Assembly (NCBI RefSeq): GCF_027579695.1
Contig: NC_083575.1
Location: 30,235,382-30,299,381 of the forward strand
DNA length: 64,000 nucleotides
Direction of reading: 5' to 3'
Source: Neoarius graeffei
Taxonomy: Eukaryota; Chordata; Actinopteri; Siluriformes; Ariidae
Below are positions 54,545 through 64,000 of this stretch, piece after piece. The translations under genes and the position numbers were made by a program. Positions within the stretch are counted from its first letter, which is position 1. Each line of letters begins with the position of its first letter. The notes below the pieces were generated by a model. The model was not told the origin of the DNA, did no database searches, and saw nothing but the letters and a program-made list of their open reading frames with translations.

Positions 54545-56170
54545 TGACAGCCTGCTCTCATTCCTGTTCCCATACAGCCATAGATTTTATCACAGATCTT
54601 CCTAAATCATAAGGTAATACAGTAATCACTGTAATCAATCATCGATGGAATCTCCAAGTCTCTAAGTCTTATCCCTCTACCCAGCCTCCCCAGAGCATTT
54701 GAAATAGCCAAATTAATATTTACCCATGTGTTTTGATAATTTGGCATCCTGGAAGATATAGTAAGCAATTGGGGTTCAAAGTTTATGTCAAGACTTTGGT
54801 CTAGATTCATGGACAAACTGGGAGCATCAGTAAGCCTAACATCTGGCTATCACCCACAGTCAAAAAGACAAGTGGAAAGAACCAATCAAGAGTTTGGGTG
54901 TTTCCTCCATGTCTTTTGTTCTGAGAATCGGGGTAACTGGGTGCATTTCCTGCCATAGGCTGAACATGCCAGAATGGCTCAATATTCTGATATCCCCAGA
55001 ATGACTCAAAGGTACAAGCACTTCCAGGCCCTCACCCTTGGGGTCACCCAAGAAAAGTTATCGTGATCCCTTAGTGAATAGTGAGTGTGCTCTGTGTTGT
55101 AGTGAGTGGCAGAAGGAGGAGAGTGTTCAACACAGGGAACACTAGGAAAGCCTGGGAGATTATGCTGGTGCTGCAGGGAACTGGGGCACTTCCAGACACC
55201 ACTGCCAGATGATGGAGGTGGGGGACAGTTGGTCTGGATCTCTGAGGCAATGGTGGCTCTGGCAATGGTGGTTCCTGAGAGGGAGGAGCTGGGAGCAGAG
55301 ATAAGACAAAAAGTGCAGCCCAATTCAACCCAGTCCCCTGTGGAGACCACCTACCATATTGCTGTCCCAGAGAGCACCGGTTGCCAGGTTACAGGAAGAG
55401 GTCTCTGATGTTTTTTTTTTTTTCCACTACCCTGGCATCTACACATTGGTTAACTATGCATGCCCAATGTCTCACGTTGATGAACTGTTTGATCAGTTAG
55501 GAGGCAGCTCGCATTTATTCAACACTGTATTTGACCAAGGGATCTTGGCAGATTCCCATGACCCCAATGTCCCGAGAAAAATTGGCCTTTTCCACTCTGT
55601 TTCAGTTACATCAGTTTGTCATGCTTCCATCTGGATTGTTTGGAGCACCAGCAAAATTTCAGCAACTCATGCACAGACTCCTCCACCTACACAGTGCATA
55701 TTCTCCACTGCTGATCTAGATGATATAATCATTTACAGTAATGATTGGCAGCAGCATTTACAACATCTGAGGACTGTGCTGAGATCATTGAGATGCTTGA
55801 GACTCACAGCAAACCCAAATAAGTGTGTAATTGGGCAGGTGGAAGTACAGTATCCAGGCTTCCACTTGGGTGCATCCTCAAATTGATGACAGCAGCAATT
55901 TTGGCTTGTCTGAAACCTAAGACCAAAAAGGCAGTTCCTGGGACTGGGTGGCTATCATTGCAGGTTCATACCTAACTATTCTGATGTCACAAATCTGCTG
56001 ACTGATCTCACTGAAATGGGACACCAGATCCAGTCCAGTGGACAGAGCCATGCCAACAGCTGTTCGCTCAGGTGAAAGCTACACTCTGTTTTGGGACACT
56101 TTTACACCCTTCTGACTTTTCTCTCCTTTTTGTTTTGCAGACTGACATGTAAGATGAATCGACTTCCTTG
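54545..56170 (+). pseudogene. Ty3/gypsy (Gmr1-like) pol relic
   Basis: In order along the plus strand: integrase remnants (AIDFITDLPKS near 54580, SLTSGYHPQSKRQVERTNQE near 54835), a gag-type zinc knuckle (CWCCRELGHFQ near 55165), the linker ALAMVVPEREELG near 55255, RT (HVDELFDQLGG near 55475, FGAPAKFQQLMHRLLHLHSA near 55640, LDDIIIYSNDWQQHLQHLRT near 55715 with catalytic DD, LTANPNKCVIG near 55800) and a decayed RNase H start near 56090. Integrase before RT is the domain order of Gmr1-like elements. Stops and frameshifts are many. Confidence 0.78.
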
Positions 56171-56429
56171 GGTGCAGCCAGATACTGACACAGATACTAG
56201 AAAACAATGTCTGTTGTCATAGCAGAAATGTGATTCTTGCCGTCAATAAAGATCACTCTTCTCAGTGAATAAAAACAAACAAAAGCGTGTCACATAAAAA
56301 TACAAGGAAAAAAAACACTGCAAGTTGCTGGCAATGGAGCATTTATACGCAGCAAAATTGCTGGTGTCAGTAACAGCGCTGAAAGCCTGAGTTCAGAGCA
56401 GCCTCCAAACATGGCCACTTCAGACTATA

Positions 56430-56790
56430 CTTCCCAAGAGCAATAGTGCCTCCCCATCACCGGAATTCTAATCACTTCACCTGCAGCTAATTACCCCGCA
56501 ATCACCTACCCCCATATAAGCTCAGCAGGCCCAAGCACTCCTCGCGAAGTATTGTTCTGTGTCACATACCTGACTTTACCAAGCCTTCTGTTTATCTGAC
56601 TGACTTCCTGTTAAGACCTCTGTTCCTGCTTTTTCCTGACTTCGTCTTCTTGTCTGCCCTGAATTGCACTGTTTGCCGATCGATTGCCCCACACCTGTTT
56701 CCTGACTACGATTCCTGATTCATGTTTTGGCTTTGTCTGCAGTTTGGGCCGCACCCGCTGTCCCCTGCGTTTGCATCCGTAAGTGCCTGT
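56430..56790 (+). repeat. gypsy-type LTR fragment
   Basis: CACCTGCAGCTAATTACC, CCCATATAAGCTCAGCAGGC and CTCCTCGCGAAGTATTG match the LTR style of fish gypsy elements, including a TATA-like box (ATATAA near 56514). It follows the pol relic at 54545-56170 and may be its 3' LTR. Confidence 0.55.
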
Positions 56791-57248
56791 GATCTGACAG
56801 CTGGCTGCTGGCAGTTATTGACAGGGCTACTATGTCTGGGATTTAGATATCTTTGATCTTTGTCCAAAGTGTGACCAGTACTGATGAAATGCAGCCATTT
56901 CACCATTTGTAATATGCACTTGTAAAAGTAATATCCTTTGTAGGATTGGGGATGGCAAAAAAACTATTTCCCTTTGCAATGATTGAGATTATTTTTACAC
57001 CCAAACACTTGACACTCAGGCATCTTCAGGGTTGTTTACAACAATTTTGAAGCGATGTATCCACTCAATCTAGGGTTAGGTAAGTTATCTGGTGAGTAAA
57101 TGACATAAATCTCAGATTCTCTCATGTAATTTGTACTTGGAGCATGATATTTGTACTTCAGCGAGAGTAAAATATCAGCGCACATTTTATTTTAAAAGAA
57201 AAACAATCTATACATAGTATACAGGTACAAATATGAACAAACAAATAC

Positions 57249-58622
57249 TCAAACATGTCTTGAATGCATATTATCTGTCAGTATAAAGGAGTTTATGTTT
57301 TGAGTATTGTTTGGCTTTAAAAGATGTTCATGGACTGAGGACACCAAGTGATGAAGTGTTTCACGTGTTAATTTGTCCCATTCTTCCTGCAAACAGGTCT
57401 TAAGGTGTGCAAAAGTTGGGGTCATCATTTCAAAATTTGCCACACCTTCTCTATTAAGGACAGAGGGGACAGGCACCCTCTTCTTCCACAGCCATGCCTT
57501 TGTAATATGTGCAGAATGTGATTTTGCATTTATCTTGTTTAAATACCCTTGGAAAAGTTGTAGTCTTGAAGGCAAGATATGTTGCTCCAAAATCTCAAAG
57601 TACTTTTCTGCATTAATGTTGCCATCACAGAAATGTAAGTTACTTTTGCCAAAGGCACTCACACAACACCTTACCATGATAGACCCTGACTTTCTGACTT
57701 GCTGCTGGTAACAATCTGGATCATCCTTTTGTTCTTTGGTCCGGAGCACACAGCATCAATTTCTTCCAAAAAAAGACCTAGAATAATGATTTGTCTGACC
57801 ATATTTCAGACAAATACACATTTCCACTGTGTGATGGTTGCCTTCAAGGCCATATTTTGCCTTCAAGACCAGATGCCTCTGAGCCCAGAGAACTCGATGG
57901 CACTTCTGGGCACAGTTAAAATAAGGCTTCCTTTTTGCACAACAAAGTTTTAACTGGCATTTGTGGAGGTAACTCAGTATTGTAGCGCTTGACAAAGGTT
58001 TGCCAAAGTAATCCCAGGCCTATGTGGTTATATCAGCTATAGATGAATGATAGTTCTTGATGCAGTGCCATCTAAGGGATCAGAAATTGAGAGTGTTCAG
58101 CTTAGGCTTGTGCCCTTGCCTTTTATGCGCTGAAATTGCTCTAGATTCTTTCAACTGTTTCATGAGAGGGTGAAATATCCAAATCCCTTCCTATCTTTCT
58201 TTGAGAAACATTATTTTTAAACATTTAAATAATTTTCTCATGCATTTGTTGACAAACTGGAGATCATCAGCTCATCTTTGCTCCTCAAAGACTAGGACTT
58301 TCCTGGATACTTTTGTACCAAATCATGATTACCTGATGACATCACCTGCTTTAACTCACACCATTATTTAATTGTTTATCTCATTACTGGCCCTAAATTT
58401 GCCCCATCCCAGCCTTATTTGGATTGTGTTGCAGGCCTGAAACGTAGGAATGGATGTATATTAACAAATGAAATGATGTTGACCCAACAAAACATGAAAT
58501 ATTTTGGGTTCATATTGTCTGCAATGAAACACAAGTCAAACAAAAATTTTTAATCAGTACTTTCTTCTTTTTTTTTTATTTGCATTTTCCATACCATCCC
58601 AACTTTTTCTGATTTGGGGTTG
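57249..58622 (-). mobile_element. Tc1-like relic, minus strand
   Basis: The 5' end of the relic is at the right: CATCCCAACTTTTTCTGATTTGGGGTTGTA with TA at 58623-58624. The transposase reads leftward: helix-turn-helix remnants near 58100, then LRTKEQKDDPDCYQQQVRKS near 57745, ILEQHILPSRLQLFQG near 57590, and ETLHHLVSSVHEHLL near 57340. Catalytic motifs are lost or changed (NINAKSHSAHI). The left terminal repeat is not recognised. Confidence 0.75.
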
Positions 58623-58785
58623 TATATTTTGAACTCATCTTCACTCTCAGTTGCTTTTATATGTTCATATTTAAACTAAATATCCCTATGTTCATATTTA
58701 TTTGTTTATATATATTATTGTTAGATACCAATTACATCAATCTAATTTTAAGTGCTCATATTTATCTAAAAAATCCGTGTATAGT

Positions 58786-59142
58786 GGGGCGGCATGGTGG
58801 TGTAGTGGTTAGCGCTGTCGCCTCACAGCAAGAAGGTCCGGATTCGAGCCCCGTGGCCGGCGAGGGTCTTTCTGTGTGGAGTTTGTATGTTCTCCCCGTG
58901 TCCGCGTGGGTTTCCTCTGGGTGCTCCGGTTTCCTAGACATGCAGGTTAGGTTAACTGGTGACTCTAAATTGACCATAGGTGTGAGTGTGAATGGTTGTC
59001 TGTGTCTATGTGTCAGCCCTGTGATGACCTGGCGACTTGCCCAGGGTGTACCCTGCCTTTCGCCCGTAGTCAGCTGGGATAGGCTCCAGCTTGCCTGCGA
59101 CCCTGTAGAACAGGATAAAGTGGCTAGAGATAATGAGATGAG
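58786..59142 (+). mobile_element. tRNA-derived SINE, copy g
   Basis: Exact 13-bp target duplication ATCCGTGTATAGT (58773-58785 and 59143-59155). GAGATGAG tail. Confidence 0.93.
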
Positions 59143-59357
59143 ATCCGTGTATAGTCCTTTATAAAATGGCACATTTGTCTTGTTCTTCCTCTTTTTTCTT
59201 CCATACTTTTAATTCTCTTTATTCAGTCTGCTCCACTCTTTATAGCTTCCATTATATTTTTAAAAAAGGCTCTCTTTAATGTAATTAATTTATTTCCCAG
59301 TTCTATTGCTGGGAGTCTGCCAAGCTCTTTGGATTTATATAAAACTGATTGTGTCAT

Positions 59358-59722
59358 GGGCGGCACGATGGTGTAGTGGTTAGCGCTGTTGCCTCACAGC
59401 AAGAAGGTCCGGGTTCGAGCCCCGTGGCCGACGAGGGCCTTTCTGTGCGGAGTTTGCATGTTGTCCGCGTGGGTTTCTTCCGGGTGCTCCGGTTTCCCCC
59501 ACAGTCCAAAGACATGCAGGTTAGGTTAACTGGTGACTCTAAATTGACCGTAGGTGTGAATGTGAGTGTGAATGGTTGTCTGTGTCTACGTGTCAGCCCT
59601 GTGATGACCTGGCGACTTGTCCAGGGTGTACCCCGCCTTTCGCCCATAGTCAGCTGGGATAGGCTCCAGCTTGCCTGCAACCCTGTAGAACAGGATAAAG
59701 CGGCTAGAGATAATGAGATGAT
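59358..59722 (+). mobile_element. tRNA-derived SINE, copy h
   Basis: Same family, complete from head to GATAATGAGATGATG tail. The target duplication is not clear. Confidence 0.9.
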
Positions 59723-60228
59723 GAATGTATATGTGACAAAAATAAAGGCATCTTCCTTAAAAAAACTTCCCTGTATCATGTCCACGCGCATTGGTGCTCT
59801 GAGCATGCAGCATGCGCTGCTACAGACTATGCACGCACAGCACCATTAGGACTAATTACCATGCACCTGTTCCAGATTAGAATGCAATCACAGTGCACAC
59901 TTAAAAGGGCTCTCTCTGCACTCAGACTTTGCGATATATATGCATTGTACCTAGTGTCTCACATTACCAAGCCTTTGTGCTATTTTATTGATGTTCTGGT
60001 TTCCGACTCTGTTTCTGTTTTCTTGATGGCATTTTGTCTCTCCCCTGGGTTGTGCCTCACCTGACCACTGCTTGTTTCTCAACACTGACAATTTAGATCA
60101 ATTTATGACAATTTGGATCTGTTTGCTAGTATGTCTTTAAATGAAACTCTTTTTGCAATTACATCCGTCCATCACCTCCATTACATTACAGAATACTTAG
60201 ACTTGAAAATGACTTGGCATGCTGAGCA

Positions 60229-60639
60229 ATGCCAAGCTCCAGAGAGGGAATGACCCCTAGAAAAATGGGGGGGGGGGCTGATACCTGTAAGGCTGACACA
60301 GCGGCAGAATTGAAGGCCTTCACTCCAGGCTTCAGTGAGGACGAGCTCTTTGCTCCTCCACCTGGCTTTGAAGATGTTGTTGCTCCACCACCTGGCTTCA
60401 GGGAGGATGAGGTCTTTGCTCTGCCGCTTGGCTACAAGGAGGACAAGGTTTTCTCTCTGCCGCCTGGCTTCAGAGGGGACGAGGTTATTGCTCCACCACC
60501 AGGTTTCAGCGAGTACAAGAACGCTGCTCCACTGCAAGGCTTCAGCGAGGATGAGACCGTTGCGCTGCTGCCGGGCTTCAGAGGCTGTGTAATCACATGG
60601 GCTTACAACACACTAACCCACAGGGCATTTAGGCATTAA
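60229..60639 (+). CDS. PPGF-repeat open frame
   Basis: 136 codons in one frame. From about 60320 a 36-bp unit encodes a 12-residue motif of type PPGFxEDEVFAL, about seven diverged copies. The third frame is open too, but the +1 register keeps the most regular repeat. I recognise no family. It lies between LTR-like repeats, so it may be a gag-like or leader segment of that element, or a minisatellite that happens to stay open. Confidence 0.3.
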   Translation: MPSSREGMTPRKMGGGADTCKADTAAELKAFTPGFSEDELFAPPPGFEDVVAPPPGFREDEVFALPLGYKEDKVFSLPPGFRGDEVIAPPPGFSEYKNAAPLQGFSEDETVALLPGFRGCVITWAYNTLTHRAFRH

Positions 60640-60744
60640 GGGCACATAAAAACTCATCAGTACAAAATACTGGTGGCCCTACATGCTCATTGACACATAA
60701 TTCCATCTTGTCCTGTGCTGAATGTGCCCATGCTATGATACCAG

Positions 60745-61260
60745 AGCTGATGCCAAAGCCTATGCCCATCTCTGAGCCGATGTCTGAGCACGAAGCCCCG
60801 CCTATGCTGAGACCAGAGCCCATACTCATGCCAAGGTCAGAGTCTAAGCTAGAGTACATGGCCATATTCAGGTCCATGTCGATGCTGATGCTTGAGTCCA
60901 TGCCCATGTTCAGGTCCATGCCCATGCTAACACCAGGGTCCATGCCCATGCTCAGGCCCAGGTCCACATCTGAGTCCATGCCCATGCTGATGCCTGAGTC
61001 CATGCCCATATTCAAGTCCATGCCCATGCTCAAGCCCAGGCCCACACCTGAGTCCATGCCCATGTCGATGCCTGAGTCCATGCCCATGCTTAAGCCCATG
61101 CCAATAACAGGGTCCATGCCCTTATCGATGCCAAAGTCCAAACCCATGCCTATGCCCATGTCTATGCCTGAGTCCATACCCGAGTCTATGCCTGGGCCCA
61201 TGTTCATGTCTATGCCATGCTCACGCCTATGTCCATGTCCAAGCCCGAACCAAAGCCTCC
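60745..61260. repeat. CCCATG-rich minisatellite
   Basis: Irregular units built on GAGTCCATGCCCATG and TCAGGTCCATGCCCATGCT. Open in the plus frame (MPM/ESMP repeats, 60690-61466) and on the minus strand (GMDSGIDMGMDS-like, 60629-61291). Opening in two frames points to simple repeat structure rather than a gene. Confidence 0.85.
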
Positions 61261-61708
61261 ACCTGCATCCACGCTCCCATTCAAAGCCCAACTGGAACTC
61301 AAACCTCTACCTAAGCCCATGTTCCATTGCCACATCCTTCCCTACCCAGAGGGGAGCCCCGAGGGGACATCGTCTAGCTCCAGGTCTTCAACCAACCAAG
61401 GAGGTTTTAAGCTCCCAGTGGGAGCTCTTTGGGGACGGGGGGTTTTGTCACATCCAAGTGTGTTGATGATCTGAGCATGCTGAGTGCACTGCTGCAGACT
61501 ACACATGCAGTGCCATTAGGGCTAATTACCATGCACCTGTTCCGGATTAGAGTGCAATCACAGCACATACTTAAAAGGATTCTCTCTACACTCACACTTT
61601 GCGAAGTATATGTGTCATACCTGATGTCTCATGTAACCAAGCCTTTGTTATGTATTTAGCTCCTCTGGTTCTTGACAATGTTTTGTATATTTGGACTCTG
61701 AAAATACG

Positions 61709-61709
61709 A

Positions 61710-61787
<78 letters not shown>

Positions 61788-61789
61788 GT

Positions 61790-61857
<68 letters not shown>
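61709..61857. repeat. (ATCT)n-(GATA)n inverted microsatellite
   Basis: About 19 ATCT units followed, after AGTG, by about 17 GATA units. The two halves are reverse complements and can form a long hairpin. Confidence 0.96.
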
Positions 61858-61858
<1 letters not shown>

Positions 61859-62459
61859 AAACACACACACTGTATATGCATATAGACATACATGCATACA
61901 ATATATGTACAAACTTTGTTAGAGATTTTTATTTTTCAAATTGTATCTGACCCTTTTTAGCAAAGGGTCATCACACCAAATATTGACATTGTTTATAGCT
62001 TATATGTTTATTGCTCTTTATAATATTGTTTATGTAGAAACTTTTAATTTCATTTTTTAAATAGTAGTCTCAGGTAGAATTTGTGCAATTTTATAAAGAA
62101 ATTACCTTGTAAGGCATCAATAGAACCTGTAGAACCAGGCACAGTTTTTCTAGAGACTGACTTTCACACTTGCTTCTTATTTTTGCATGCAAAACCCAGC
62201 AGTCTTCATTATGTTTTTTGTCTGAAAAGTGGTCTCTTATGTAATATGTTGCTTTCTTTACAGTCTTACAAACATTTCTCGATAACATTTTAAAGCATGT
62301 GTTGTATTATATTCAGGGCCATTTCAATATTATTTTTTGAAAGTTAGCACAGACTGGATGAAAACAAGGGAACGGGCCTTCAGTTTGACACTGTCAGACT
62401 TTTAAGAGTAACAAAAGGTGGCAGCACTGAGACAATGATACACTAATTTTTACCTGCAT
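61858..62459. other. intron sequence, nothing recognised
   Basis: AT-rich part of a SIPA1L intron without recognised gene or element ends. Confidence 0.5.
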
Positions 62460-62472
62460 AAGAATGAATTGC

Positions 62473-62849
62473 GGCGGCATGGTGGTGTAGTGGTTAGCGC
62501 TGTCACCTCACAGCAAGAAGGTCCGGGTTCGAGCCCCGTGGCCGGCGAGGGCCTTTCTGTGTGGAGTTTGCATGTTCTCCCCGTGTCCGCGTGGGTTTCC
62601 TCCGGGTGCTCCGGTTTCCCCCACAGTCCAAAGACATGCAGGTTAGGTTAACTGGTGACTCTAAATTTACCGTAGGTGTGAATGTGAGTGTGAATGGTTG
62701 TCTGTGTCTATGTGTCAGCCCTGTGATGACCTGGCGACTTGTCCAGGGTGTACCCCGCCTTTCGCCCGTAGTCAGCTGGGATAGGCTCCAGCTTGCCTGC
62801 GACCCTGTAGAACAGGATAAAGCAGCTAGAGATAATGAGATGAGATGAG
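62473..62849 (+). mobile_element. tRNA-derived SINE, copy i
   Basis: Exact 13-bp target duplication AAGAATGAATTGC (62460-62472 and 62850-62862). A/B boxes and GAGATGAGATGAG tail are intact; this looks like a young copy. Confidence 0.94.
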
Positions 62850-62862
62850 AAGAATGAATTGC

Positions 62863-63280
62863 AATCAATGCAGAGCATGTGAAGATGTAATGTTAAAAAA
62901 AGTAATAATCATATACCATACCCAAATCTGGAATGGGATGTTTAAGAAACACATATGAATGTGATGGTCAGATGTTGACAAATGTTTGGCCATATCGTGT
63001 ATATCTGAATTTACTCAGGTGAAGATCACATTATAGGAGCCATTCATACAGAAATCCAGATAATTCCAAACAGGATTTACAAAACCTTTTTTTTTTAAAA
63101 TACAGTTGTAGCAAAAATATATTTCTGCTATCTTTCAACAATAAACAGTAGGGCTGCATAATTAGCCATGTGACTCTCCACAAATAAAACATCTGCTGTG
63201 ATAAAATAATAGCTCAAATATTGGTTATAGTAGTAAAAAAGAGATAAAGCATTAATTTTGGTAACAGTAAAAATACTCAC
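62863..63280. other. intron sequence next to the SIPA1L exon
   Basis: AT-rich; no feature recognised. It ends at the donor GT (minus strand, 63279-63280). Confidence 0.5.
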
Positions 63281-63500
63281 TCCGGAGGTTGGATACAGGC
63301 TGGCTGCGACCAGTGCAAGCAGGGAGAGTGCTGCAGTAAGGTGGAGTGCTGCTGAACAGTATATCATTTGGTAGAACCTGGTCAAGCACTGAGCTGCGGG
63401 AGCTGGTATAGGATGAGACTTTGCTATTACTGTACATACTCTCTTCTGACAGAGTGCGGTACAGTACACGGCAGGGAAGAAGACTTTCAGAGACCAAAAC
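63281..63500 (-). CDS. sipa1l: SIPA1-like protein, internal exon
   Basis: 220 bases: 73 codons plus one base. The peptide includes [20 protein letters not shown] and [19 protein letters not shown], the conserved serine-rich SIPA1L motif ahead of the C-terminal region. The acceptor AG (63501-63502) follows a T-rich tract; the donor is GTGAGT. The end phase (1) fits the exon at 52967-53098. The gene continues upstream beyond the window. Compared with family members as I remember them, the segment after SSTPP is short and divergent, so an exon could be missing between here and 53098. Confidence 0.88.
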
Positions 63501-63502
63501 CT

Positions 63503-64000
63503 GATTAAACACAAACAGACAAAAAAGGTTACACTGATTACACAGAAAGAGGGCATGTTAATTCTGCCCCTTTGCTAATGCCTATATGGGTAGCTGGGCA
63601 GACAGACATAACCTATAACACAAGTAGCAGTGTCATGAACCAGACAGTGAGTGATGGTAAGGGTGAAATGCAGAAGAATGAGATGTAGGCAGTGCTCCAT
63701 AAGGTAATTTTCTGTCATCCAAAATGCAGAATGCAAAGAGGGCTATAAATAGGCTTATACAATTCCAGGCAAACGTTTGGACACACCTTCTAATTCAATT
63801 TTTTTTTATTAATTAAAAAAAAACACATCATGTCTTAAAGTAACGATGGCCTATCATTTTTCTTACTTAGTTGTGTGGTTGTTGACATACTATAGTTGTG
63901 GAATAGGGCTATTTAGTCTTTTTATTATTTACTATTGACTGTTTGATGGTCTCAAATGCATTAAAAGAACAAGAAATTCCACTAATTACCTTTTGACGAG
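63503..64000. other. upstream SIPA1L intron, nothing recognised
   Basis: AT-rich intron sequence to the end of the window; no exon or repeat end recognised. Confidence 0.5.

Larger units (their letters stand above)
59791..61670 (+). mobile_element. possible LTR element with minisatellite interior
   Basis: Direct repeats of about 209 bp (59791-59999 and 61462-61670), roughly 80% identical by eye, share CTAATTACCATGCACCTGTTC and ACTTAAAAGG. They read like LTRs of a gypsy-type element. The interior has no pol; it is made of two coding-like tandem arrays (60320-60590 and 60745-61260). Confidence 0.55.

Noticed and set aside
58661..59164. Long frames encoding GRHGGVVVSAVASQQEG-type proteins, here and at 14.1, 21.6, 28.7, 30.1, 48.8, 59.4 and 62.5 kb
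   Set aside because: They are translations of repeated SINE copies bounded by target-site duplications, recur in both orientations, and have no start or context of a gene.
60629..61291. 220-codon minus-strand frame of GMDSGIDMGMD repeats as a gene
   Set aside because: The same stretch is open in the plus frame as well, as expected of a simple CCCATG-based repeat; no other gene signals are present.
62473..62560. tRNA gene suggested by A and B boxes
   Set aside because: The boxes belong to the SINE head; no cloverleaf with acceptor stem is formed and the sequence repeats across the window.

Overview
This window is vertebrate nuclear DNA, almost certainly from a ray-finned fish and plausibly a catfish or another otophysan. 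The reasons are Rex3 and DIRS retroelements, several fish-type Tc1 families, DANA/Mermaid-type tRNA-derived SINEs, hAT and TTAA elements, many microsatellites, and one host gene with GT-AG introns. The species call is inference. There is no bacterial operon, rRNA gene, CRISPR array or functional tRNA gene.

Host gene. The only host gene I can support is the 3' end of a SIPA1-like (SIPA1L family, Rap GTPase-activating protein) gene on the minus strand. Five coding exons join in phase: 63281-63500, 52967-53098, 42486-42603, 41088-41169 and 37483-37638 (stop). They encode the C-terminal SIPA1L region, ending in a leucine-zipper coiled coil. The introns are large (up to about 10 kb) and full of transposons. 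Positions 1 to about 36.7 kb lie downstream of the gene.

Layout. 0.26-3.6 kb: degenerate Rex3 LINE. 6.8-13.5 kb: nearly complete DIRS-type tyrosine-recombinase retrotransposon (inverted termini, gag, RT/RNase H, recombinase) with a hAT element in its leader. 13.5-15.6 kb: Tc1 element with a SINE in its transposase. 15.8-16.5 kb: THAP-domain relic interrupted by a 40-bp tandem array. 17.0-18.6 kb: Tc1. 18.6-20.6 kb: 5'-truncated L2/Rex1-like LINE. 21.3-25.5 kb: a Tc1 holding a SINE and a three-deep nest of DNA elements. 27.6-29.8 kb: Tc1 relic, SINE and repeats. 29.9-35.8 kb: an old Tc1 holding a SINE, a hAT MITE and a Rex3 copy broken by one visible stop. 36.7-63.5 kb: the SIPA1L exons and introns.

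The introns contain two same-length, apparently identical 905-bp TTAA elements with five GGGGTCC-N4-GGACCCC palindromes each. They also contain two related elements (44241-45287 and 49115-50424), each carrying promoter-like termini and an exon-with-donor on the same strand as SIPA1L. Other intron contents are Ty3/gypsy fragments with integrase-type sequence upstream of RT, and an LTR-flanked block of coding-like minisatellites.

Most interesting system. The two exon-bearing elements share AT target sites, matching terminal architecture (CRE, CACGTG and CCATnTTG motifs at similar offsets) and homologous first exons ending in a splice donor. The exon at 44873-45197 ends in the phase needed to splice in frame into the next SIPA1L exon. 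The other element also holds a GC-rich 30-bp tandem repeat, with an ATG in every unit, inside a 133-bp-armed palindrome.
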